A stretch of DNA of 64,000 bases from Pantoea sp. AS-PWVM4 (lineage in GTDB: Bacteria; Pseudomonadota; Gammaproteobacteria; Enterobacterales; Enterobacteriaceae), in NCBI RefSeq assembly GCF_000468095.1, contig NZ_ASZC01000018.1:104651-168650 (forward strand). The letters are read 5' to 3'. The position numbers were made by a program, and so were the translations under genes. The notes below the pieces were generated by a model. It saw nothing but the letters and a program-made list of their open reading frames with translations, did no database searches and was not told the origin of the DNA. Position 1 is the stretch's first letter, and every line of letters starts with the position of its first letter. This document shows, piece by piece, positions 57,366 to 64,000 of the stretch.

Positions 57366-58457
57366 ATGGCGGTAAAAAAAGTGGTGGTAATGGGTGGCGG
57401 CGTGCTGGGCGTGTCCAGTGCACTGCAACTGGCGCAACGCGGCATCGTGGTGACGCTGGTGACAGAGGCTGCGTTATGTTCCGGCGCATCGGGGCGTTCG
57501 TTGTCGTGGCTCAACTCGGCAGGCGAACGATCAACGGCCTATCATGCGCTGCGTATGGTGGGTATCGACCGCTACCGCACGCTGTTTGCCCAAGATCCAA
57601 CGCGCGACTGGTTGCGCTTTGATGGTGCGGTGTTCTGGACCACGGGAGATGGCACGGCTCTACGGGCGCGACATGCGTATGAAAAAGCGCACGGCTATGA
57701 CTCACATCTTGTTAGCTGTGAAGATCTGCCACAAATCAAACCCGATGCATTTAGTGGAGAAGCGATTATTAATCCGGGTGAGGGTTGGGTCAGTTTACCC
57801 GACCTGATGACTTATCTGGCGGATAAGCTCCGGGGACTGGGTGGCAAGATTATCGAGGGAGCCGGACCGGCTCAGGTGGTTACCCGCGAAGGCCGTGCCT
57901 GCGGTGTGCGTTGGCAAGGGGGCGAGTTAGCGGCGGATGCGGTGCTGGTGGCCTGCGGTCCCGCCACGCCTGATGTGGTGGCCCCGCTGGGTGTACAGAT
58001 CCCCAATGGTTCGCCACTCTCGATGTTGGTGATCACCCAACCTGCGGGGCAAAAATTAACTGCTGTGTTGAACACACCGCGCGTGGCGGTACGTCCTGAT
58101 CCCGGCAACCGGCTGGCACTGGATCATGACTGGTATGAACACGACATCCAGCCGCTTGCCACCGGTGGATTTACTATCGATGAAAAGGTGGTGCAGCAAC
58201 TGGTGGGTGAAGCGAAAAAACTCCTGCCAGACGGCGCGGATTTGCAGGCGCAAAGCTGGAAGATCGGTTACAAACCGATTCCTGGCGACGGTGAACCGGT
58301 GCTGGGCGAGTTGCAAAAGGTGCCGGGTTGTTTTGTCGCCTTTACCCATTCCGGGGCGACACTGGCGTTGATCGTCGGAGAGCTGCTGGCAGAAGAGATC
58401 GTAAGCGGCGAACAGCACCCGATGCTGGCGGAGTTCCGACCGGAACGTTTTGGCTGA
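57366..58457 (+). CDS. FAD-dependent amino-acid oxidase/dehydrogenase (DAO family)
   Basis: 363 residues from the ATG at 57366, with AAGGA 7 bases upstream; an in-frame GTG at 57348 lies in the ATPase stop. FAD-binding VVVMGGGVLGVSSALQLAQRG, ATG-type second motif GASGRSLSWLNSAG and C-terminal IPGDGEPVLGELQKVPGCFVAFTHSGATLALIVGELLAEEI, as in DadA/glycine oxidase/thiO relatives. Oxidises a D-, N-methyl or secondary amino acid to the keto acid. The adjacent transporter and regulator make the operon self-contained. Confidence 0.9.
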   Translation: MAVKKVVVMGGGVLGVSSALQLAQRGIVVTLVTEAALCSGASGRSLSWLNSAGERSTAYHALRMVGIDRYRTLFAQDPTRDWLRFDGAVFWTTGDGTALRARHAYEKAHGYDSHLVSCEDLPQIKPDAFSGEAIINPGEGWVSLPDLMTYLADKLRGLGGKIIEGAGPAQVVTREGRACGVRWQGGELAADAVLVACGPATPDVVAPLGVQIPNGSPLSMLVITQPAGQKLTAVLNTPRVAVRPDPGNRLALDHDWYEHDIQPLATGGFTIDEKVVQQLVGEAKKLLPDGADLQAQSWKIGYKPIPGDGEPVLGELQKVPGCFVAFTHSGATLALIVGELLAEEIVSGEQHPMLAEFRPERFG

Positions 58458-58507
58458 TTGATGGTGCCATGCGCCACTACGTTGGCAGCGCGGGGTGGCG
58501 CGTTATG

Positions 58508-59752
58508 TTATCCTTCCCGGTCAAGCAAGAATTGCCGGGCAAAATCTTTACTACGCTGCAAGGCATCAGCCGCTGGGGTGTGGACCATCTCTCCCAGGAC
58601 ATAATCAAAGGTGTCCATGTAAGGTACGCTTTTCAGCATCACGGTGGTCGATTGGGTTGTGGGATCAGCGAACCAGCAGAATTGCGTCTTCATATCAGGG
58701 GCTGATGTTTGAACAGGCAATGAAAGGGATGTTTCAGGAAGTTGAACCAAAGAGGGATTTGTCTCGCATTCAGATGCAGGATCGGCATTAACCTTTGGTT
58801 CGTGATGAGGCTCATCCTCTTTCAAAATGGCAGTGTGGCGATCATAAAGCGCCAATTTTATTCCTGATTGCGTGGCATACAGAGCAATCAGGCTACATGT
58901 CAGATCGTGGCGAGCATCACGCAAAAGGAGTTTTTGTAACTGTTCAACGGTCATTTCTGACGGGGGACCACTGTTTTTCAGGCGGAAATCGAAATCAACA
59001 GATTTCATGCTTTTATCGCTGAATAACGCCTTATTTTTCTCGTACCACTGTTGCGTATTTTTGGGGATAACTGTGTTGGCAATCATATGACTAAGCTCAA
59101 TATCTGTCCACGTCATAATTATTTTCAGCTTTCTAAATGCAAATCTTAATTTCTCTTTGGAAAGATGCAATGCCGTAAATTGTGGATTCAACTGTATCAA
59201 CACCAGCTTAGTCAAATCACAATTTATTAAGTTATACGTTTTCAGGAGAGAACTTATACCTGCAACTTGCTTGTCATTTGCAGGATCCCACATTTCCATC
59301 TCTTGCCGCAGCCTTTGGCATAACGCACTGCGCACAGTCGAATCCGACACACCATTTGTTACTGTTTTATTCAGAACTCCTGTCATTTTGCTTGTCATTA
59401 ACACTTCTAATGCATTGAAACTGAAAGGGGATAAAAGTTCAATGACTATATCTTCCAGTTTCAATCTCTCGCCCAGGAGAATTCTCCTTTCAATATTTTT
59501 CCACTGCTCAGGAACAATTTTTTTGATTTCTTTTAGCAGGCTATCAGTTATCATTTTATACTGATTCCTGTAGTTATCTGTTTTTATCCAATTGTCATTA
59601 TTACTTTTTGGTTTAATGTTGAATTTATTGTTGCTTTTAATAGTTTCATGGGTATTTTTACTCCTCTTTATGCGTCTGGTGTCATTATGTTTAGTCTGAG
59701 TGTTAAGATTATTGAGAAGATGAACACTGCCGCTTTCATAGTTAACTTCCAT
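58508..59752 (-). CDS. Unrecognised 414-residue AT-rich protein
   Basis: N-terminal 60 residues are Asn/Lys/Thr-rich and polar (LNNLNTQTKHNDTRRIKRSK; KSNNKFNIKPKS). Residues about 65-250 are mainly helical (DSLLKEIKKIVPEQWKNIERRILLGE; IVIELLSPFSFNALEVLMTSK). A Pro/Ser-rich linker at about 305-345 is followed by a small C-terminal region. No signal peptide or membrane segment. The layout of a disordered polar N-terminus and compact helical body recalls translocated effectors, but no family is recognised. Strongly AT-rich in its 5' half, unlike the oxidase gene beside it. No partner gene. Confidence 0.68.
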   Translation of the reverse strand: MEVNYESGSVHLLNNLNTQTKHNDTRRIKRSKNTHETIKSNNKFNIKPKSNNDNWIKTDNYRNQYKMITDSLLKEIKKIVPEQWKNIERRILLGERLKLEDIVIELLSPFSFNALEVLMTSKMTGVLNKTVTNGVSDSTVRSALCQRLRQEMEMWDPANDKQVAGISSLLKTYNLINCDLTKLVLIQLNPQFTALHLSKEKLRFAFRKLKIIMTWTDIELSHMIANTVIPKNTQQWYEKNKALFSDKSMKSVDFDFRLKNSGPPSEMTVEQLQKLLLRDARHDLTCSLIALYATQSGIKLALYDRHTAILKEDEPHHEPKVNADPASECETNPSLVQLPETSLSLPVQTSAPDMKTQFCWFADPTTQSTTVMLKSVPYMDTFDYVLGEMVHTPAADALQRSKDFARQFLLDREG

Positions 59753-59921
59753 ATCAATTTCCTTTCATTTCATGTCGGTACAATTCCTTCACGTTAATTT
59801 TAAGATGAAATCTTCACCTTTGGTAACTTTATTTCTTCCGTCGCAAATGCCACTCGGTCGGATAACATTTGTATTAAGCTTAAAATGTGAACTGTCTCGC
59901 ATTAAATGTCTGGAGGAAAGG

Positions 59922-60524
59922 ATGGATGATTTATCTCGTCGTCACTTTATCGGCGCGTTGTCCGGCCTTGCGTTGAGTGCGCCTGTGCTGTTCAACCGCT
60001 ATGCCAGCGCTGCGCCTGCGGCAGATAACATCAAACTGCTGCGCTTAGAACGCAACAACTGGGTGCCAAATAACCCCCATCTGCCGGTTATTTTTTATCA
60101 AGGCGTGTTACCCCCTGAGCCTGCAATGACGGCCCCAACCGAAAGTTTGTTTGAGAACAACGACTGGCCGCCGCAGTGGGTCGCGTCCATTTTCAGCTTT
60201 CATCATTATCACAGCACCGCCCATGAAGTGCTGGGGTGCGTCAGCGGTCATGCAAAAGTGATGTTGGGAGGGCCAGGAGGTGAAGTTATCACGATGACGG
60301 CAGGTGATGTCGCCCTGCTCCCCGCCGGCACCGGACATTGTAATCAGGGCAGCAGCGAGGATTTCCAGGTAGTGGGTGCCTATCCGCCCCACCAACAATG
60401 GGATATCTGCCGCACGGCACCGACCTCAGAGATGTTGCAACGTATCAGCCAGTTACCGTTCCCGGAGAGCGATCCGGTTAGCGGACGTCATGGTCCCCTG
60501 ACACAGAGTTGGCAACGGGGGTAA
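59922..60524 (+). CDS. Tat-exported cupin-domain protein
   Basis: 200 residues from the ATG at 59922, with GGAGG 6 bases upstream; a longer frame from 59772 is spurious. The twin-arginine signal LSRRHFIGALSGLALSAPVLF is present. Cupin motif 1 is HHYHSTAHEVLGCVSGHAKVML, motif 2 GDVALLPAGTGHCNQG, giving a full set of metal ligands. Tat export implies cofactor loading before secretion. Similar to small YjlB-type cupins; substrate unknown. No operon partner. Confidence 0.87.
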   Translation: MDDLSRRHFIGALSGLALSAPVLFNRYASAAPAADNIKLLRLERNNWVPNNPHLPVIFYQGVLPPEPAMTAPTESLFENNDWPPQWVASIFSFHHYHSTAHEVLGCVSGHAKVMLGGPGGEVITMTAGDVALLPAGTGHCNQGSSEDFQVVGAYPPHQQWDICRTAPTSEMLQRISQLPFPESDPVSGRHGPLTQSWQRG

Positions 60525-60575
60525 TATCCATATCGTCACGGGTGTTGAAAAATCACCACAGGATTTTACGATCAT

Positions 60576-60596
60576 TGTACGGGACTATCCCGTACA
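60576..60596. promoter_or_regulatory. Strong unassigned palindrome
   Basis: TGTACGGGA-N3-TCCCGTACA, a perfect 9-3-9 inverted repeat in the gap after the cupin gene, followed by TATTTTTC. It may be a terminator (U tract weak) or an operator; nothing known matches. Confidence 0.45.
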
Positions 60597-60715
60597 TATT
60601 TTTCAATAACAGGTACATAATCATACTTGCTATCGATAACCGCCTGATTCTTTTCTACCCGGCAACAGCGTTACATTCGCTTATTGAACAGTACCCACCG
60701 CTTATAACTTAATCC

Positions 60716-60736
60716 CGCGATAAATCGCGTCGCTAC
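60716..60736 (-). repeat. REP palindrome supplying the cusA stop
   Basis: Reads GTAGCGACGCGATTTATC plus GCG on the minus strand, one base different from the usual core. The TAG of its head (60733-60735) is the stop codon of cusA. Confidence 0.8.
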
Positions 60737-63700
60737 GACAGATGTACCGATAAGCGCTGCCGACGCAGCCAGATCAGTTTATAAGCCGCAGGGATGATAA
60801 ACAGCGACAACAGCGGTGCGGTGATCATGCCGCCGATCATTGGCGCAGCGATACGGCTCATCACCTCCGATCCCGCCCCACTCCCCCACAGAATCGGCAG
60901 CAGGCCCGCAATGATCACCGCAACCGTCATCGCTTTTGGTCGTACACGCAGCACCGCCCCCTGATACAACGCCTGATCCAGCCCTTGTTGCGTGAAGGTG
61001 GTCGGGTGAGCCAGCGCAGGGTCCGCTTCGATGGCATGGCGCAGATACATCAACATCACCACGCCAAATTCCGCCGCCACCCCGGCCAGCGCAATAAACC
61101 CGGTGCCGGTCGCCACCGACAGATGGAATCCCTGCCACCAGAGAAACCAAATGCCGCCCACCAGTGCGAAAGGCAGGCTCATCAGGATCAGCAGAGCTTC
61201 ATCAACGCGGCGAAATGCCAGATACAGCAGGATAAAGATAATCATCACCGTCATCGGCACCATCAGTTTCAGCTTCTTGTTGGCATGTTCCAGTAACTCA
61301 AACTGACCGGAGAAGGCGACGCTGGTGCCTGGCTTCAGCGTGACTTGCCCGGCAATCGCGGTTTTCAGATCCTCCACCACGGAGACCATGTCACGGCCAC
61401 GGGCATCGATGTAGATCCAACTGGCGGGTCGGGCATTCTCGGTTTTCAACATGGTGGGGCCAGTAACCACCCGGACATCCGCCACATCGCCCAGGGTGAT
61501 TTGTTGCTTCATCGGGGTGAGGATCGGTAACTGCCGTAGCGCTGCCGGGCTATCGCGGTAACCTTGCGGGTAGCGCATGTTAATCGGATAACGCGCCACG
61601 CCTTCCACCGTTTCACCCACCGTGGTGCCACCAATCGCTGAAGAGACAAATAACTGTACATCGCCCACCGTCATGCCATAACGTGCCGCTTTTTCCCGAT
61701 TGATATCCACATCAATGTAACGCCCGCCTTGCAGACGTTCCGCCAGGGCTGACACCACGCCGGGCACGGTTTTTGCCACCGCTTCAATACGCTGCGCGCT
61801 GTCATCGATATCCGCAAGCGACGTGCCGGACACCTTGATGCCTATCGGGCTTTTAATCCCGGTGGAGAGCATATCGATGCGATTGCGAATCGGCGGCACC
61901 CACAGGTTTGCCAGGCCTGGCAGGCGCACCCTGGCGTCCAGTTCATCGATAATTTTGTCGAGGGTCATGCCTGGCCGCCACTCGCTTTCCGGTTTCAGTT
62001 GAATCGTGGTTTCCACCATCTCCAGCGGTGCCGCATCGGTGGCGGTTTCCGCTTTACCGGTTTTGCCAAAAACCGAGGCCACTTCGGGTACGGTTTTGAT
62101 CAGTTTATCGGTAGTCTGCAACAACGCCGCCGCCTGTCCCGGTGACACGCCCGGCAAGGTCGAAGGCATATAGAGCAGATCGCCTTCGTTAATTTTGGGC
62201 AGGAATTCACCCCCTACCTGACTTAGCGGCCACCACACGGTCAGGATTGACAACGCGGCCGCCACTAACGTCAACTTCGGCCAGTGCAGCACCTTCAGCA
62301 GCAGCGGGTGATAGATTTTGATCAATGCCCGGTTAAGCGGGTTGCGGGTTTCCGCCGGTATTTTGCCTCTGATCCACAGCCCCATCAGAATCGGGATGAC
62401 GATAATCGCCAGCGCCGCCGCGCCAGCCATCGCATAGGTTTTGGTAAATGCCAGCGGGCCAAACAGCCGCCCTTCCTGGCCTTCAAGGGTGAAAATCGGG
62501 ATAAACGACAAGGTAATAATCAGCAGGCTGATAAACAACGCCGGTCCAACTTCGACCGAGGCATCGGTGATCACCTTCCAGCGACTTGCGCTGTCGATGG
62601 GCGTGTCCGGGTGCTGATGTTGCCACTCTTCAAGCCGTTTGTGGGCGTTTTCAATCATCACAATCGCCGCATCCACCATCGCCCCCACCGCAATGGCGAT
62701 ACCGCCCAGCGACATGATGTTGGCATTCAACCCCTGGAAATGCATCACGATAAAGGCGATACACAACCCGAGCGGCAACGAGATAATCGCCACCAGCGCC
62801 GAGCGCACATGCCACAGGAACAACGCGCACACCAGCGCCACCACCAGAAATTCCTCCAGCAACTTGTGGCTCAGGTTATCGATGGCACGATCGATCAACT
62901 GGCTGCGGTCATAGGTGGTCACCACCTCAACCCCGGCGGGCAGGCTGTGTTTCAGGGTGGCGAGCTTTTCGCGCACTGCACCAATCACCTCGCGCGCGTT
63001 TTTGCCGGAGCGCAGGATAATCACTCCGCCAGCCACTTCGCCTTCACCGTTAAGTTCAGCGATACCTCGCCGCATTTCCGGTCCAGTCTGTACCCGCGCC
63101 ACCTCACCCAGCGTGACCGGCACCCCGTTGGCGGTGGTTTTCAATACGATATGATTGAAGTCGTCCAGGGTTTTCAGGTAGCCACTGGCCCGCACCATAT
63201 ATTCCGCCTCGGCGATTTCCACCGAGGAACCGCCCGCTTCCTGATTGGAGGCTTCAATCGCCGATTTAACTTCCGCCAGGCTGATACCGTATTGCGCCAG
63301 TTGCACCGGGTTGACCTGAATCTGGTACTGCTTCACCACCCCGCCCACCGAGGCAACTTCCGCCACATCCGGAATGGTTTTCAGTTCATACTTCAGGAAC
63401 CAATCCTGCAAGGAACGCAACTCGGCCAGATCGTGCTTACCGCTGTGATCCACCAGCGCATACTCATAAATCCAGCCGACACCAGTGGCGTCCGGGCCGA
63501 TCTCGGAACTGACGCCAGCCGGTAATTTTCCCTGTACCTGGTTCAGGTACTCCAGCACACGGGATCGCGCCCAGTAGAGGTCGGTACCGTCAGCAAAAAT
63601 CACATAAACATACGAGTCGCCAAACTGTGAAAAACCGCGCACCGTTTTCGCGCCCGGCACGGACAGCATGGTGGTGGTGAGCGGATAAGTGACCTGGTTT

Positions 63701-63885
63701 TCCACAATCTGCGGTGCCTGGCCGGGATAGCTGGTTTTGATGATCACCTGCACATCAGAGAGGTCGGGTAAGGCATCAACCGGGGTGTTGATGATAGTCC
63801 AGCCGCCCCAGAGGCTGAGAAACACCACGCCCATCATCACCAGAAAGCGGTTGGCGACCGAACGTCGGATAATCCATTCAATCAT
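60733..63885 (-). CDS. cusA: Cu(I)/Ag(I) efflux pump CusA (RND family)
   Basis: 1050 residues from the ATG at 63885 ([19 protein letters not shown]); longer in-frame starts fall inside cusB. Twelve membrane segments and two large periplasmic loops. The Met ligands of E. coli CusA are present in [22 protein letters not shown] and [24 protein letters not shown] and the proton-relay Asp in [19 protein letters not shown] are also conserved. It expels Cu and Ag from the periplasm and cytoplasm through CusC. CusB is encoded just upstream, so a cusCFBA order is likely beyond the window. Stop codon lies in a REP. Confidence 0.93.
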   Translation of the reverse strand: MIEWIIRRSVANRFLVMMGVVFLSLWGGWTIINTPVDALPDLSDVQVIIKTSYPGQAPQIVENQVTYPLTTTMLSVPGAKTVRGFSQFGDSYVYVIFADGTDLYWARSRVLEYLNQVQGKLPAGVSSEIGPDATGVGWIYEYALVDHSGKHDLAELRSLQDWFLKYELKTIPDVAEVASVGGVVKQYQIQVNPVQLAQYGISLAEVKSAIEASNQEAGGSSVEIAEAEYMVRASGYLKTLDDFNHIVLKTTANGVPVTLGEVARVQTGPEMRRGIAELNGEGEVAGGVIILRSGKNAREVIGAVREKLATLKHSLPAGVEVVTTYDRSQLIDRAIDNLSHKLLEEFLVVALVCALFLWHVRSALVAIISLPLGLCIAFIVMHFQGLNANIMSLGGIAIAVGAMVDAAIVMIENAHKRLEEWQHQHPDTPIDSASRWKVITDASVEVGPALFISLLIITLSFIPIFTLEGQEGRLFGPLAFTKTYAMAGAAALAIIVIPILMGLWIRGKIPAETRNPLNRALIKIYHPLLLKVLHWPKLTLVAAALSILTVWWPLSQVGGEFLPKINEGDLLYMPSTLPGVSPGQAAALLQTTDKLIKTVPEVASVFGKTGKAETATDAAPLEMVETTIQLKPESEWRPGMTLDKIIDELDARVRLPGLANLWVPPIRNRIDMLSTGIKSPIGIKVSGTSLADIDDSAQRIEAVAKTVPGVVSALAERLQGGRYIDVDINREKAARYGMTVGDVQLFVSSAIGGTTVGETVEGVARYPINMRYPQGYRDSPAALRQLPILTPMKQQITLGDVADVRVVTGPTMLKTENARPASWIYIDARGRDMVSVVEDLKTAIAGQVTLKPGTSVAFSGQFELLEHANKKLKLMVPMTVMIIFILLYLAFRRVDEALLILMSLPFALVGGIWFLWWQGFHLSVATGTGFIALAGVAAEFGVVMLMYLRHAIEADPALAHPTTFTQQGLDQALYQGAVLRVRPKAMTVAVIIAGLLPILWGSGAGSEVMSRIAAPMIGGMITAPLLSLFIIPAAYKLIWLRRQRLSVHLS

Positions 63886-64000
63886 GGTCGTGCTCCGCCT
63901 GACGCATCCGCGCCAGCGCTCCGCTGATATTGGCTTCCGAGTCAATCAGGAAGAGTCCGTTGGCCACAATGGATTCCCCTTCCTGCAACCCGTCAGCAAT
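63878..64000 (-). CDS. cusB: CusB membrane-fusion protein, C-terminal end only
   Basis: The last 40 residues and stop: [32 protein letters not shown], then QAEHDHD, which is the typical CusB end. Its stop overlaps the cusA start by 8 bases. The remainder is outside the window. Confidence 0.85.
   Translation of the reverse strand: MADGLQEGESIVANGLFLIDSEANISGALARMRQAEHDHD

Noticed and set aside
62284..63525. 413-residue plus-strand frame, His/Arg/Gln-rich
   Set aside because: Antisense to cusA; the composition is that of a reverse-frame shadow.
1..64000. CRISPR arrays, tRNA or rRNA genes, prophage
   Set aside because: No regularly spaced repeats, cloverleaf or rRNA-like sequence, and no phage structural genes were recognised.

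Overview
The window looks like chromosomal DNA from an enterobacterium, most likely Erwiniaceae (Pantoea or Erwinia type). Evidence is the complete fecIRABCDE operon, CusA, DigH, Hok-family toxins, an OmpC/PhoE-class porin, enteric FimA remnants and GTAG-headed REP palindromes. Most of it is metabolic accessory DNA of ordinary enteric base composition. It is punctuated by AT-rich genes that I cannot assign to a family and that look acquired. Genus is an inference; there is no rRNA or other taxonomic marker.

Layout. 1-1248: 5' part of an unrecognised gene that leaves the window. 1.4-1.8 kb: first of four hok/sok-type modules. 2150-3763: fused dipeptide-type ABC ATPase. 3890-6357: two tandem genes that join an RHS/TcC-toxin core segment to an array of eukaryotic-type C2H2 zinc fingers, the most unusual thing here. 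6.4-14.6 kb: a sulfur/amino-acid operon (sulfurtransferase, ornithine cyclodeaminase-like, D-cysteine desulfhydrase-like, M20 hydrolase, peptide-type ABC permeases and binding protein) with a divergent GntR/FCD regulator. 14.6-20 kb: a YoeB remnant, DigH, unknown genes, a DUF1345 protein and a soluble double-PAS chemoreceptor. 20.2-22.2 kb: an IS3-family element beside a damaged fimA. 22.7-23.9 kb: an effector-like orphan. 23.8-30.8 kb: a sulfonate-type ABC transporter operon with a HisD/HpsN-like dehydrogenase, two more dehydrogenases and a kinase-fold protein. 31.2-32.1 kb: two tandem hok modules. 32.2-38.5 kb: a GntR regulator and a RidA / polar-amino-acid ABC / deacylase / dehydratase operon. 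38.6-38.95 kb: fourth hok module. 39.2-40.8 kb: HipBA. 41.8-44.5 kb: porin, amidase, small periplasmic protein, DUF1471 protein. 44.6-52.1 kb: fec operon. 52.3-53.4 kb: AT-rich orphan between two REPs. 53.7-58.5 kb: LacI regulator with twin operators and an amino-acid ABC / FAD oxidase operon. 58.5-60.5 kb: another orphan and a Tat-exported cupin. 60.7-64 kb: cusA and the end of cusB.

How the genes work together. Four catabolic operons share one plan: an ABC importer, two or more enzymes and a GntR or LacI regulator whose palindromic sites can often be seen. The fec operon imports ferric citrate under sigma/anti-sigma control, and cusBA exports Cu/Ag.

The candidate new system is the pair of RHS-core zinc-finger proteins. 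In full TcC/Rhs toxins the variable C-terminus is the delivered cargo. Here that cargo position holds four to five tandem TFIIIA-type fingers, preceded in both copies by a CtBP-ligand-like PLNLS/PLDLR motif. The best hypothesis from sequence alone is a nuclear-acting, transcription-factor-mimicking effector. Delivery, DNA binding and host target are untested.
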